From contig WSYH01002442.1 in the NCBI GenBank assembly GCA_036426205.1, positions 22,820-86,819 on the forward strand: a stretch of 64,000 bases of DNA. The letters are read 5' to 3'. Within the stretch, counting starts at the first letter, position 1, and each line of letters begins with the position of its first letter. The DNA is from Ascaphus truei. Lineage: Eukaryota; Chordata; Amphibia; Anura; Ascaphidae. The translations under genes were made by a program, and so were the position numbers. Positions 33,664-46,100 of the stretch are shown here, piece after piece. The notes under the pieces were generated by a model that saw only the letters and a program-made list of their open reading frames with translations, made no database searches and had not been told where the DNA came from.

Positions 33664-34557
33664 TTATGCAGATGTAATAGTTTTGGCAATGGTCTTTGGT
33701 TTGTATCCCTTCTGTCTGAAGGGTTCGGTCAGGGTTGTGAGATGCATGTTTCTGTATTCAGTGTCAGAGCATATGCGGTGGTATCTTATAGCCTGGCTGT
33801 GTATGATACCTTGTTTTTTATGAGTGGGATGGAAGCTGGAGTTGTGGAGGTAACTGCATCTGTCTGTTGGTTTCTTGTATACAGATGTGTGTAGTTTGCC
33901 ATCTTTCAGTGTTACTGTTGTATCTAGAAAGTTTTCTAGGTTTGCAGAATAATCAATTTTGAGTTTAATTGATGGATGGAATGAGTTCAGGGACTCGTGG
34001 AATTGTTTTAGGTTTTCTTCACCCTCTGTCCATATTATAAACAGGTCATCAATGTATCTGTAGTATTTGTAGGGTTTGTGGGGGCATGTAGTTAGGAATC
34101 TTTGTTCAAGATTTGCCATGAAAAGATTGGCATATTGCGGGGCCATCTTGGTACTCATTGCAGTCCCCATTAGTTGTAGGTACATTTCCTTGTTGAAGCT
34201 GAAGTAGTTGTGTGTGAGGATGTATTCTATCAGTTTGGTAATTACATCAGCGCTTTATTTCTTATCCAGGGGAGATGTTGTAAGGAAATGCAGGCAAGCC
34301 TCAATACCATCCTTATGGGGGATGTTGCTGTAAAGGGATTCTACATTCATGGTAACTAGCAGTGTGTTGGATGGTAGTTGGTTGATGTTGTTAAGATTAT
34401 TGAGAAAATCTTTGGTATTTTGTATGAAGCTGTTGGTGCTTCTGACTAAAGGTTTGAGGATATTCTCCACTAAGCCTGATATTTGTTCTGTGAGTGTACC
34501 CATACCTGTTATAATAGGTCTGCCGGTGTTTCCTGGTTTGTGGATTTTGGGAAGCAT
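33664..34557 (-). pseudogene. Penelope-like reverse transcriptase
   Basis: One minus-strand frame runs from 34557 to 33664 with a single in-frame TAA at 34255-34257. It has 'LPKIHKPGNTGRPIITGMG' and 'LTEQISGLVENILKPLV', the signature opening of Penelope-like reverse transcriptases. 'LLVTMNVESLYSNIPH' follows (palm Asp region; Asn-Val replaces the usual Asp-Val). Next come 'GTAMSTKMAPQYANLFMA' and 'YRYIDDLFIIW' (YxDD box). The 5' part is missing; the ORF runs into the inverted terminal segment at 34580. A single nonsense mutation plus the downstream frame break make it inactive. Confidence 0.9.
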
Positions 34558-34579
34558 GTAGAAGATCCAACTCCTGGGT

Positions 34580-34815
34580 TGTCAGGTATTAGTTGCTTCA
34601 ATTGTGGTTGCGTGAGTTTCTTGTAGTAGCATATCTACAGTACATATCTGTTGTTTTTTTTCTACACACTCTTTTAGCCATATATTCCTGTGTATATCAG
34701 TATTGCTTGACCTGAAGAAGAGAGGAGAACTCTGGAAAGCTTGTCCTATGACATAAATTGTTAGTCCAATAAAAAAGGTATCACCTAATACTGAAGAAAT
34801 CATTTATTCTGTATA
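34580..34815. repeat. Inverted terminal segment of the Penelope-like element
   Basis: The plus strand here reads 'tctacagtacatatctgttg ... ggtatcacctaatactgaag'. This is the reverse complement of the element's own 3' end at 26540-26740. Penelope-like elements often carry a partial, inverted copy of their terminal repeat at the 5' junction (established knowledge). Confidence 0.8.
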
Positions 34816-34901
34816 TAATATATAGATATCGATATTATATATATATAGATATATATGAAGATATAATATATTTTTAGATATATATATAAATATTATAATA
34901 A
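34816..34901. repeat. AT microsatellite
   Basis: Irregular (TA)n sequence between the Penelope-like element and the following LTR. Counterpart in unit A at 22905-22985. Confidence 0.85.
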
Positions 34902-35674
34902 TGTGACAAACGCCCCTCTTTGTAGCGCGTACGTCGTCTGGGTTCTTCCCGACACAGTCTTCTAGGGTATTTATACAAAAACAGGAACATGTAAAGTATG
35001 TTGCTTAACTCAGGCTTCTGCCTGCTTTATTTTCATCCAAGTAAGGTACTGCAGCTTTAACATGTGTAGGCAGGAGGTACTCAGACATTTAACCTTCAGC
35101 GGTTTACTCATATCAGTGTTATAGCATTTCACACAGTGTCACTTTTAAGAAATGAAAAAACAAATCAAATAAAGAAATCCTATCCCTTTCAGGGATCTAA
35201 CTACACATCAGAATCAGCCCCTAACTGCTGCTGGCCAACAAACCTGGTTCCCCAGCTTAAAACAATGCTCTCTCCTTTAGGGTCACTAGATACAGCACAG
35301 TCTTTTAGCAACAGCAAAAAACATTTGTTTTGTCTTATCTGTTCGTGGTGGGAACTCGGTCCCAAGTGTCCAGGCAAATCCTCTGCTACTGTGATACTTG
35401 GAGGGGCCGTCCACCCCGAAACTGGATACAGGGGAGCAGCGATACCCCAGCCTCCAGGCTCTAAGAAGAGAGAGTGAAATGCAAACCTCTCTGCTCTAAA
35501 TACCTGTTTAGTGATTAGGAGAGCAGGTGAGGGAGAACTAGCACATTGTAAACTGTGGTTGGATTTTTCATACATCAGCCTGAGTAAAGTGAAGCTGTGG
35601 AATGGATCATTAACTTTTCTGCACTTCTGACCTAAAACGGGCAGAAAGCTGCAACATCTTTGGACTATGTTACA
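34902..35674. repeat. LTR-like repeat (773 bp)
   Basis: Begins TGTGACAAACGCCC and ends ACTATGTTACA, giving TG...CA ends. It sits in AT-rich sequence with similar 5-bp flanks (aataa and aatat), so a target duplication is only suggestive. AATAAA-type signals exist on both strands (near 35166 plus, near 35012 minus), leaving orientation open. The open frame on the minus strand at 35201-35575 has no recognised domain. Confidence 0.65.
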
Positions 35675-35771
35675 AATATAATATATATTATTTATATAAA
35701 TAATATATATATATATTATAATATATATTTATAATATATTATATATATATATAATATATATATATATTCAG
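35675..35771. repeat. AT microsatellite
   Basis: Dense TA/TTA repeats. Counterpart in unit A at about 23763-23867. Confidence 0.85.
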
Positions 35772-36450
35772 TAAAACATTACGTATGTTCATTTGCATGT
35801 CTTAGACAGGTCTGCAATCCTGTCTTTCCCCATTATCGCCCAGCATACAGCGCTTCCACTGCAGCATGGGATTCTGGGAAATGACATGCAAATGAGCACT
35901 CAGTGCCACCTTTTGTCTCAAGCTCGTATTACACAAGCAAATCCTCAAGCCAATGCATGCTGTTTTAAACACAGCTTTTAGACAGAGGCTGGGATGAGAT
36001 GCAAAGCCATTAAACCCACTCACAGACATGTTTCAACCTTGATGGGTATCATCAGTGTGAGGTTGGTTGTAATGGCTAAGCTGGTTTGAGACTATAGACA
36101 AGGTAATCACCACAATTATTAAGGTTATGGTGGGTAAGAAAAGTGACAAAAACCCTCCACAGTAAAGCATAAAGCAAATGTAAATATTACTGTTTGTTCA
36201 TTTGCATGTCTTAGATAAGTCTGCAACCCTGTCTTTCCCCATTATCGCCCAGCATACAGCGCTTCCACTGCAGTGTTCATTTGCATGTCATTTCCCAGAA
36301 TCCCTTGCTGCAGTGGAAGTGCTGTATGATGGGCGATAATGGGGAAATACAGGGTTGCAGACCTGTCTAAGACATGCAAATGAACATACAGTAATATTTA
36401 CAGTTGCTTTATGCTTTACTGTGGAGGGTTTTTGTTACTTTTTTTACCCA
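35772..36450. repeat. Hairpin repeat with multiple octamer motifs
   Basis: 'ccattatcgcccagcatacag...cttccactgcag' (about 36239-36272) is answered by its complement (about 36308-36345), forming a foldback. A partial extra copy of the left arm lies at about 35800-35880. The octamer ATTTGCAT or its complement occurs at 35791, 35886, 36200, 36279 and 36374. No transposase is present. Confidence 0.7.
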
Positions 36451-36462
36451 CCATAACCTTAA

Positions 36463-36465
<3 letters not shown>

Positions 36466-36508
<43 letters not shown>
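36466..36508. repeat. (TA)n microsatellite
   Basis: About 20 uninterrupted TA units. The matching site in unit A (24565-24612) is shorter and interrupted. Confidence 0.95.
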
Positions 36509-36511
<3 letters not shown>

Positions 36512-37737
36512 CAGAAAAGACAAAAGAAGTCTCAAAAATGAGCACTCAAAAAATCCCCCAAAAAATGATACTTTAATGTCCTCAAATGTAACAAACTAAA
36601 ACATAATAAAAACACAAAACAGAACCCTGAAATAGACAGAGTGATTACATATAACATACTGTATGGCCAATATAAAAAGTCTAAACCTATACACAAATGT
36701 CAGGCTAATGCAAGAAGAGTGTAAGGTGAGATCCCAGGGAAACTAGTTCCCTGGATCAGCAAGACCGGCCGGTCACAAAATATACCAAAAAGACCTAAGG
36801 GACACACTAATGAATATACTGTTGCCAAACACATGTAAACCACACACACTGCAAGATGGAAACCGTTAAGGTAAAGCTAACCCACTGTAGTGGGGAGTGT
36901 GCAGAAATCTAGGAAAACTGTGTAGAGATGGATAAATTCGTTTGAAAAAATTACACAAAAAAAACCAAATTATTCTAAGTGTCAAAAAGAAAATCCTAAC
37001 ATAAAAAAGAACAAATGTCCAGTTGTATCCAGGATAGTATGAAATCTTGAATAAACGAATAACATATAAAGTCATTCAATTGTAGCATAGGGAATAAAGA
37101 AAAAATATACTCATCCCCCTTTGAGTTACAGAGTGCAGTAGTATAACTCAAAGATGCCAGGTAGAAGTTTCCACCAGATATCAGAATCCATATTATTGTG
37201 AGTCCCAAAGTCAACGAGGGAATATGTACAGTATCACAGATTAGAGTCTCAGGGTCACTGCAGCAGCTCCCACTCTACACGTGTTTCACCTTGCGGCTTC
37301 TTCACGGAATATGGAGACTGCAGGAAAAGACTCACTATTTAAAAGAAAGTTAGGAATTGGAGACAGCTGTCCCCAGCATGAAATCACTCGCTATTAGCTG
37401 GTAAAGTCAGAGGAGGAAAGAGGTGTGCATCTCTGCCAAGCTGTCTGCTATTTATGGTGGGGACTGGGATAAGATGTTATCTAAACAAGAAAGTTTATGG
37501 ATATATAAATTACAGACCTTGTCACCGTTAGGCATGAATGAAGAGATAGATGTCTGGTCCCTTTACTAGATACAAATAATACATAACCAACAATTATTAT
37601 GGACAATTCATTTTTTCTTAATACATTTTTTCTTAATACATAAATTGAATTAATTATTTGCCACTTATTGCTATCAATTTACTTTATTGTAAATACTGTA
37701 TGTTTAGATAAATATTAAATCAATATCCCAATTATGA
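36509..37737. other. Unassigned tail of duplication unit B
   Basis: Matches 24610-25945. No gene or RNA recognised. Confidence 0.5.
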
Positions 37738-38779
37738 ACCCATATAGGATTTTACTTTATACATTTTTTTATACTACCTTTATAATAATGTTTCTCTGTA
37801 TATAGATGTACTTTAGATTATCCTCACTTTATGGTCTCTGCATAAGCACCCAATGGGTTAAATATTGTACTATAAGCCACTATTCTTTCCCCAGATTCAT
37901 TTAAGGGTTAATCATCCTATCCATTCCCATTAGGGCTTTGTTTTTACTTCCATTGCTTTTTGAAATAATCAAGTTTACACTAACTGATCGTTTTTCTTCT
38001 CTCTTTTTTTACTCTCTAGAGATTTTTTAATAAAATTGTGATTGTTGTTTTTTCTAAAAAAAAAAAATTGTTTTATAAATACTGTGAAGAGCGACACTGT
38101 CAGTCTAAATTGTTTCACTAAGGATTTGTGACAGCTGATTTAGATTGTAGAAAGGAACCGTCCCACATTGTTTAGGAGCCAATAGAAAGCTATTGCAGAC
38201 TATATAGAACTGCTCCTAACACACCTCCATCTTTACCTGACGAAGTAATTCATTTACGAAACATGTTGGAATAGGACGTGTTCCAGTCTGTACTTTGTGG
38301 AGTTTGATATTTTGGATTTATTATACATTTTGACAGTCCATGGACATTTAATTGCTCAATTCTCATGCCACGGGACGCTTTGGAGTGACGTCACTAGTGC
38401 GCACCGGTTAGCCCGTTGTGGAGCACTGATGCGAAGCAGGCTACATCACACGTTGCCAGCGTATAGTTCTCTATCTTGGATGGGACTTCCTGAGCGACGA
38501 CGCCAATGCACGTTAAGCAACGGAGCCACACTTTAACAGCGTGCAGCGGATCCTGTGCAAGGACATTCCAGCCCTCCATCCGGTGAGACGACGCTCATCT
38601 GAGGAAAGAGGAAATCCAGGAGCCTCTGGGGAGAGACAGGATTTCATCCCATCCCTACCCCAGCAGAGTCTTGAGTGATTCCACGCAGTTTGCTGTTGTG
38701 GTAACATGTCCAAAACATGTCATGCCTGTTATATTCATTTTTAATGTACGTGTAATACTCACCCGCTGAATGAGATCAA
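37738..38779. other. Non-coding, with a short amphibian-type repeat
   Basis: Unique-looking AT-rich sequence to about 38080, then a repeat-like stretch (about 38090-38720). It contains 'cctgacgaagtaattcat' and 'acgaaacatgttgg', a pairing often seen in short dispersed repeats of frogs. No ORF is credible. Confidence 0.45.
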
Positions 38780-39250
38780 TACAATATTTCTTTATATACG
38801 GCTGGTTAACCCCTTCATTGCCTTAGTGGTTAGCCGCTAAGGTAATGAAGTGGGCTTTAAATGCATTTTTCCTGCCTCAGATGCATGCCGGGGGGCTCCG
38901 GTGCTGGTATTAATGGGTATCAGCTCTGGAGACCCCCGGCATCAATCCCAGGCAGGAAAAGGGCCTGATTTTTTCTAAGTGTCACCCTTGCCGATGCTTC
39001 TCCCCCACCAACTTGCCTACTTTAGTTGGCGGGCCGGATTGCCGTAAAATTCTCAATTCTAGAGTGCCGATCACCAGCGAAAAGCTAATCGGGGCTACTA
39101 GAATTGAGCACATTTCAAAAAGTGCCGATAAGTGGCAAAAGTGGCTTATCGGCAGCCGGCTGCCGAAAAGTTTTTTTTCGGCTATAAAAAATGCCGATTT
39201 TTGGAGCTTATCGGCGCTTACTGAATTGGAGAGGCAATATTGGTGAGAAA
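38780..39250. repeat. Cluster of short hairpins
   Basis: Contains 'ccttcattgccttagtgg/ccgctaaggtaatgaag' and 'tttcctgcctcagatgcatg...gcatcaatcccaggcaggaa', each an inverted pair. Then come several 'gccgataagtggc/gcttatcggc' inversions. The second hairpin recurs at 50641-50720. It is related to the arms of the foldback family (46306-50641). Confidence 0.6.
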
Positions 39251-39377
39251 ATGGTGAAAAACTGCTTTTCGGTGCTTACTGCATGAGGCCCTAAGTGTGT
39301 CTTTTTCCTGTAATTTGTGTAACATAGCTCGCTATGTGAATAAACGCAATTTATTTTTATCTCTCTGCTTTTCTCAA

Positions 39378-40640
39378 TCAATGATCCCAGGTAATTAAAA
39401 GTCTTAATAAGCTTGGTCTACCATAACAAAAGGTACCAGAGTAGAGGGAGGAGTTAAAAATATGTGTGAGCGTAGGGATTTTAGTAGGAGCAAGCGATTT
39501 TAGGAGATGGGAGGGAATGTGGTCAAGAGGGCAAGTGGTAGAGGGAGAAGAGGAGATTAACAGTGACACATCCTCCTCTGTGACAGTGGAAAAAGAGTCA
39601 AGGAAGGCAGGAGCAGAGTTAGGAAGATGTAGGCTGGGAGGAGGAAACAGAGGTGATGTTTTGATGTAAGGATTCAACCTTTTCCTTAAAATAGACAGCA
39701 AAGCCCTGAGGTGAGATGGAGGAAGAAGAAAAGGCAGCTGGGGGTAGTCTGAGTATGTAGTAAAAGACAGAGAAGAGTCGGCGTGGGTTAGACATGTGCT
39801 TGTTGATTAGCAAAGTAAAGAAGGTTTGTTTAGCCTGAGAGAGGGCAGAATTGAAACAGGATAGCATATATTTGTTGTGAAGGAAGTCTGCGAGAGTGTG
39901 AGATTTCCTCCAGAGGCGTTCAGAGTAACGAGTGCAGGAATGCCGCATGCACATGCAAGAATTTAGTCTGGGGTTAAAATGGCGAGAATGGCAGAGAAAG
40001 CGGGGCATGTAGATCAAAATAGGAGGAACAGGGCAGAGTTGTATTTCCTGACCAGGTTATCAGGGTCTGGAGCAGGGCTGAGAGAGAAGAGGGAGGAGCG
40101 TAAAGTGGAATCAAAAGCTGGTAGATTAATAAAGTGCAGGTCGCTGCAGAAATGAGGGGTAGATGGAGATGGAGAAGGGGAGAAGCGAGAGAGAGAAAAT
40201 GAGATGAGGTGATGGTCAGAGAGTTTGTTTTTAGTGAAAACCAGGTCTAGGTAATGGCCACCACTGTTGAAGGACAAATGAAGAGGTTAAAGAGAGAAAG
40301 CGGGAAGCCCAAGGGAGAGAGTGGTCATCAATGTGGCAGTTGAAGTCCCGAAGGAGAAGAACAGGGGAGTCTGAGGAGAGAAAGAAAGAGAGACAAGATT
40401 CAAAGGGAGAGATTAAGTAAGACGGGGATGAGTAGTGGTAGGTGGGCGATAGATGACCACCATGTGGACAGGGAGAGGAGAGAAGATCTGTACAGTTTGA
40501 GCCTCAAAAGAGGGAAACGATAGAGAGGGAGAAATATGAATGGTACGGTAACGGCAGAGAGGAGAGGAGGAGCCCCATGCCTCCACCACTGCCATCAGGG
40601 CGCAGAGTGTGGGAGAAAGAAAGGCTACCATTAAAGAGGG
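39378..40640 (-). pseudogene. L2/CR1-like LINE: endonuclease to RT start
   Basis: Minus-strand fragments in order: 40413-40631 'VVIYRPP' (endonuclease core) and 40014-40277 'GHYLDLVFTKNKLSDHHLIS' (the DxxxS-DH end of an AP-type endonuclease). Next, 39619-40017 holds a linker with 'FNSALSQAKQTFFTLLI' and 'FAVYFKEKVESLHQNI'. Last, 39378-39701 shows 'PSTTCPLDHIPSHLLKSL' and 'IPTLTHIFNSSLYSGTF', the start of reverse transcriptase. Frames change repeatedly, so the copy is dead. It ends about where the fragment at 4248-5244 begins in the protein, so the two are complementary parts of similar elements. Confidence 0.85.
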
Positions 40641-43600
40641 CAGCTTCCAGAGGAGAGTCAGACTGAGTGAGCCAAGTCTCAGTTATAGCAAAGAAGAGCA
40701 GTGACTGAGAGAAAAATCAGTCATGCACAGAGAGGATTTGTAGGGGCGTGTTTTAGTGCAGGGGGTATAGCTGTGTAGTGTCGGAGGGCACAGAAATTAA
40801 AGGAGTTAGTCATTGATTTGCCTAATGACACAGGTTCCTTAGGACACCAGCAGGTGTTTTAAGTAAGCCAGATGGGGTTCAGAGGCTCTCTGACTGCTAT
40901 AAGCACTTTCTATGTGACATGGAGCCCCATTACCTCCATAAATGTAAGTACTTGTGGTTGGATTCAGCACTGTCGGGTTGTATATAGATGTTACATGTTT
41001 GAATATAAACTGCAGGCATTGCACAGGCGCAGTAACAATATACATGTGTACACATGGTATTCCTGTCCCTATATAATGGTTATCTGTTGCACTGTTCACT
41101 AGAGCTTGAGAAAGGACCATGTGGGTCCCAATCATATGTTTCTCTATGGTTACGTTGGTGGCCCTATGTTTCTATAAATGTATGTCATTATCTGGAGAGT
41201 GCTGCGGGCCCGTTTTTGCTGCATATTTGCTGGACTGGTTTTGTGTTCCCTGTCCCTTTGCATGCATATTTATCTCTCTTAAGTATGCTTTCTCATATTT
41301 TTTATATATTTTGGTGTGTCTGAGTGCACCCAGCACTTTTTAGTTTTTTATATTACAGCATACATACATACATACATACATACATACATACATACATACA
41401 TCAAAAGCAAATAGACGATACTGTTCTTTAGCTATCGAAATGCTATTATTTGCGCAAACTTTCAGGATAAACTGATCTCTTCTTCCAGTGGTGTTACAAT
41501 GGATAAAGCAAGAAAGATTTTTACTTAAAAACAGTGCATCCTGGAATGTATCTGACTGAAGCCTATCCCTCCCCCTTGAAAAGTATGCGATTTATGACTT
41601 AAGGTGTTAAATAGTCCCTGAATGTTAGTGATGTAAGAGTATGTGTGTGTGTGTATGAGTGTGTATGTGTGTAAATATAAATTTATAACAATATACATGT
41701 GTACACATAGGGTGTTCCTGTCACTAGATAATCATTAAGAAACAAAAAAAAGAGACTAATAGGCGCTCACCCATACACCAAAAACCAGTGCAGCAATGCC
41801 ACCTAGTGGTGTTACTCAGATCAAGTATGTCCAATGATATTTTACAATATTATAAGACCATGCTTAAAACGAAGAATAAAACAGATGTAATATATAAATA
41901 CACATAAAACTAAAGTATATTCAAAAACACAAGATGATAATAAAAACCATATCAACTACTCAACCTCTAAAAGGAACAGCCAGATTCTTCCAAGAGTGCA
42001 GGTACAAGAAAGGTGAGGGAGTTGGTTGAAAACAGCAGAACAGTGTTGGTTAACAGCAGCCCATGTAGTCTATGGCTGCTGTAATAGTAGGTGAAAATAA
42101 TGCTAGTAGTTGTAGGTGCAATAGTGTCTTGATAGGGAAAGGAGAAACCTGCGTACTTCCTTGTTCTCACGACCAACGACTGGGCTGACCTTTGGTGTCA
42201 CGGACTAACCAAGTGGCTACTGGTGCTCACGGTCTGCAAGCGCCTCCATCTGTGGATCACAGCTTCCCTCCATTCATCGCACGCTAAGTACTGGCGTATT
42301 TGTGCTTGTGCTTATTGCATAACCTGCACACCACCACTTACAACAGTGGTGTTTACTTAAACAATGCCCATGATGGACTTATATTGCGGGACTGTGGCTC
42401 ACCATTAAATCAATCTACGGGCAGTCCATACTCCTTATGATTTGTTATTTATGGGTATTAGTTCCTAAAAACATTTTTGTCATATAGATGCAGCCACGAG
42501 TATTAGAACTCTTGTCTTTTAAAATCTGGGGTAGTCTCACAGTAAATGCCTCAACATTGCTGCAACATTGCCTCAACATTTCTGTGAGATTCTTAATGGC
42601 CCATCGGATTAACACAGCAGGGGTCCCTGCAGTCGCATTCAGTTTGAAAATGATAAGTTCCCATTGAAAGTAATGACCTGCATGTCCAATAAGCACACAT
42701 ATGCAAATAGAACATGAAGGTACACGATTGAACAGAACTGCAATGAAAACCAATCTTGTGGCATTGACAAGTAAAATAAATGCATACATTTGAGGGATAA
42801 TGAACATATCCCAAAAATAAATCAGATGTCCAAGAAGTCCCAGCAGAGAACACGGTATGTAATAAACATAATGCTTAATGGTCAAAGCAGATTCTGAAAC
42901 AGCTACTACTGTCTGAGAATGTTGATACTCCTTGGATGATATACCCACTTAGGAACATGAAAGTCACAAGTCACAAGAGAGGGTTAACACATATAAACAT
43001 ATAAACTCCCAGGTAGAAATGAGTTTCAGCAGCTGTGTATCAGCACAGTGGTAGTCGGTGTATGCAAATTTCCAGAGCACTATAAGCACCTGAATGAATG
43101 TCAGTGTACAAAGTCACAAACTAATCTTAAGAAGTAATGGGTAATGGCTAAATACACATCTTCCGTGCCACATAAATATGTGGTACTAAGACACAGTTGA
43201 GTTGTGGCATGAGGATAATATCGGATAGAAAACAGGCTATAAATCAGCCTGTATAGCAGAGGGTAGCCTTGCTTAGCCGGGGAATGAGAGTAATAATAAA
43301 GGGATCCATATCACCAAAATAAGCTCCATTCATCCATTCACCAGCCCTGCATTGTCCAGTCACTCATCGCTCATCAATGGAAGAAGATGGTATGAGATGA
43401 TTAGAGGCTCGGTCCCACGAACATCCGGTGGCCGTTTTGACACTGACTGCTTCTTCTGGGAGTGATGTCTCTCTAAGAGCGGTGCACTTTTCAAGTCTGC
43501 GCGCTCGATGACATCAGGAGTCATGTGTTGTATATGAACCAATCATAGTGCAGATCAGAAGAATGTGTTCTGTCTGCATTCAAATGCACTGCACATGTCT

Positions 43601-43780
43601 GAAATAAGTTTAAAGTGGATCAATATCACTGACATGAAAATTATGATACGTTGAACATGATACGTTCCATTACATTAAGTATTGCAAGAAATCCTATGTG
43701 AATATATTAAAAGGCAAAAAAAGAACAGGGCAGAACATGGATCTTAGAAAAAGCCACAAATTGCATCTAAAATAGTATAC
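40641..43780. other. Non-coding with scattered repeat fragments
   Basis: No gene recognised. Pieces seen: a (CATA)n run at 41358-41402; a fragment near 41450-41490 ('aactttcaggataaactgat') resembling the 3' region of a Penelope-type element; a half MITE at 42548-42640; and a stretch at 43400-43530 typical of short dispersed repeats. The minus-strand ORF at 42445-42948 (167 aa) has no known domain and overlaps the MITE half, so I do not call it a gene. Confidence 0.5.
41358..41402. repeat. (CATA)n microsatellite
   Basis: About eleven tandem CATA units. Confidence 0.95.
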
Positions 43781-46100
43781 AGTGGCGACAACCTTTAATC
43801 TAACTCGGCTAGCTCCGTGAATTTCAGATTATCCCGGTTATGTGCGGTTTTGTGTCGTTTTCGCCCGGAGTGAATTGCGTTATTTTCGCGCCCGTGATTT
43901 AAGCATTTTATTCTCGCTGTCTGCAATACTGCAATGCCATGTAAAAACTCATGGGGGCGTTTGCGAGCTGTTGTCTTTGAAGTCTAATACCTTCGCGGTT
44001 CAAGCTACGTCAGTACACAGTCTGTGCGTGCGCGCGCAGTAATAGTAAAATTGCATATTTAAAGTACATGCATTTGCAGTGCTGGGCTGCCGTACGGTAC
44101 TGTACTGTATGTCTCATTTGAAAATTGTTGAAATGCATAGGCATGTACAGTACTGTAGCAGTGTAATGGAAACCCTCGCTACTGACATTGTTTGAGTAGC
44201 CCTTTTGGCAATATTGTATCTCCTTTCACATGTCAGTGCTACACACCGTATCAAACATTTAGAAACATTTAGAAAACATACACTGTATCATTGCATATAC
44301 TTACCTGCCCTGTTAGAGGGTATAGAGCTACAGTAGCCTAGAATTTATTTGGGATACATACTCCTTTTTGGTCTACCCTTCCTCCACCTTATTTTTAAAT
44401 CGCTGCTAACATAAGATTTATGTATTGAGGATCGTATATTTTAATTGAGGATCTCTCCCAATAAATTTGTTTTTAACTTGATTTCATAACACACATTACA
44501 TCTCTCCCACACCATTCCTTTGAACGTGTGTCTGGTTTGAATCACATTCCTGCTTGACAGCAGTAATTTGCTGCGCATGCGCTTGTAACTTCGCCCACCA
44601 CTGCTTGCTTACTGTACCTGAGTGAGTGACCAAAAAGAAATTTAAAATAAAACATTTTTGGGTTCCAGGTTTCTGCTCATTCTGACTTAGCCGTTTCAAA
44701 GCAGCGTGGCTTACTCCGCCATTACGGTCAATGATAGGACCCTCCTTGCCGGCGTGACCCTTTCTCGCCACCATTACTGGTCGGACCCTGTTGGGGTCAA
44801 GTGAGGGGGTTCCTAACATCTATGGGCAAAATGAATTTTATTTCTAGGTGACCTAGAACAGAAGTTCCCACGCCAATTGGCCGTGAACTTGACCGAGACC
44901 CTAGTGCGCGATCATTGCTCTTTTTTGACAATGTTGCCGATCTTGCGGCTTTACGGTCTGGCAGTAAAAAAACACACAACAACATCTCCTTTATTTATGT
45001 ACAGTACAGCAGGTCAAAACATGCACAGTACAGTAGAGAACAATACAGTCCAGCACAACAGTATGGTCTTACCTGTGATTACCCAAAAAACTTTTATGGT
45101 AAATTTTTTTATTTTTCCTTTCTCCACAAGCCTGCAAAAACCATCTCACTGTAAAATGATATTCAATCTGTGGAATGTGAATAAATATTAATCAATAATA
45201 TATACTGTAATGTACATTATAATATATACTGTATATATACTGTATATAGAAATATTATTTTTCCGTCTATACAGTATCTTGTTCCTCATTCTGTGAACAG
45301 TACAGTACTTCATTGAGAGGTTTTGTGTAGAGTATACGTGGCGCTTTGCTCATTTTCTGCAGTTACTGTAGTCATTGTGTTTTTAATCCGTCCCTAGCCA
45401 AGCGTCAATCACCTGACTGCGCCTGCGTGTACTCTAATCCTTTTAGAGATGGGAGCTTGCTGCTTACTGCGCATGAGTCACCCAAACCCCTCTCTCCACA
45501 GAGTCGTTCATTTTCTGAATATTGCCATTGTGTTCTTAATCCGTCCATAGCCGAGCTTCAAAGCCTCAGTGCGCCTGCGTGTAATCACACCACCCCCCCC
45601 CCCAAACCCTTAGAGGCTTTGTTTACGGTAACGCTTTGGAAAATCCCTTCTCGATTTTGAAATGTAAATCCGATTTGCACAGCATTGTGAGAATTGAGAG
45701 TAAAAAAACCATTAACTGATTCATGTTGTTTTGTCATTCATTCTTATTCATTGGTGTACTGTAGGGGTAGGAGGGGGGGTTTGTGGTTGTTGTCAATGAT
45801 TATGATTAGCAGGAAAGTGAATAAATATTTATTTTATTTTATCAGAAACCAAAAAATACAAATATAAAAATAATCAGGAATAATCCATAACTCAGTCTTT
45901 ATTAAGTTCTTTTGGCAGATTGAAATAGGATAAACATTTAGAAAACATTTGTAAAACATGGGGAAACATGAATAATGCACATTTACAAGAATATTATTTA
46001 ATAATATATACTGTAATGTATAAGCATATATTATATATATATAGAGATATATATATATATAGATATATATTATAATTATATTATATATATATATATATAT
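43781..46100. mobile_element. Rearranged derivative of the BEN/HTH element
   Basis: Starts with CAGTGGCGACAAC after a TA, a Tc1/mariner-like terminus by form. 44665-44975 is the reverse complement of 54546-54874. 44970-45110 is the reverse complement of 54134-54228, which includes the few bases after the BEN stop codon. 45230-45330 matches 51000-51095 directly. It therefore carries flanks of the 51-57-kb element without its genes, like an internally deleted non-autonomous copy. A matching inverted terminus (gttgtcgccactg) was not found, so the boundaries are open. Confidence 0.6.

Larger units (their letters stand above)
25953..37737. repeat. ~11.8-kb tandem duplication, unit B
   Basis: Second copy of the block described at 14051-25945. 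It begins abruptly inside the LTR ('cctcacccccctgcctgggg') and ends near 'aattatgaaccc'. It has the longer ORFs and cleaner target-site duplications of the two. Confidence 0.9.

Noticed and set aside
42445..42948. 167-aa minus-strand ORF
   Set aside because: No recognisable domain, overlaps a MITE half and has no gene-like context; kept only as a mention.
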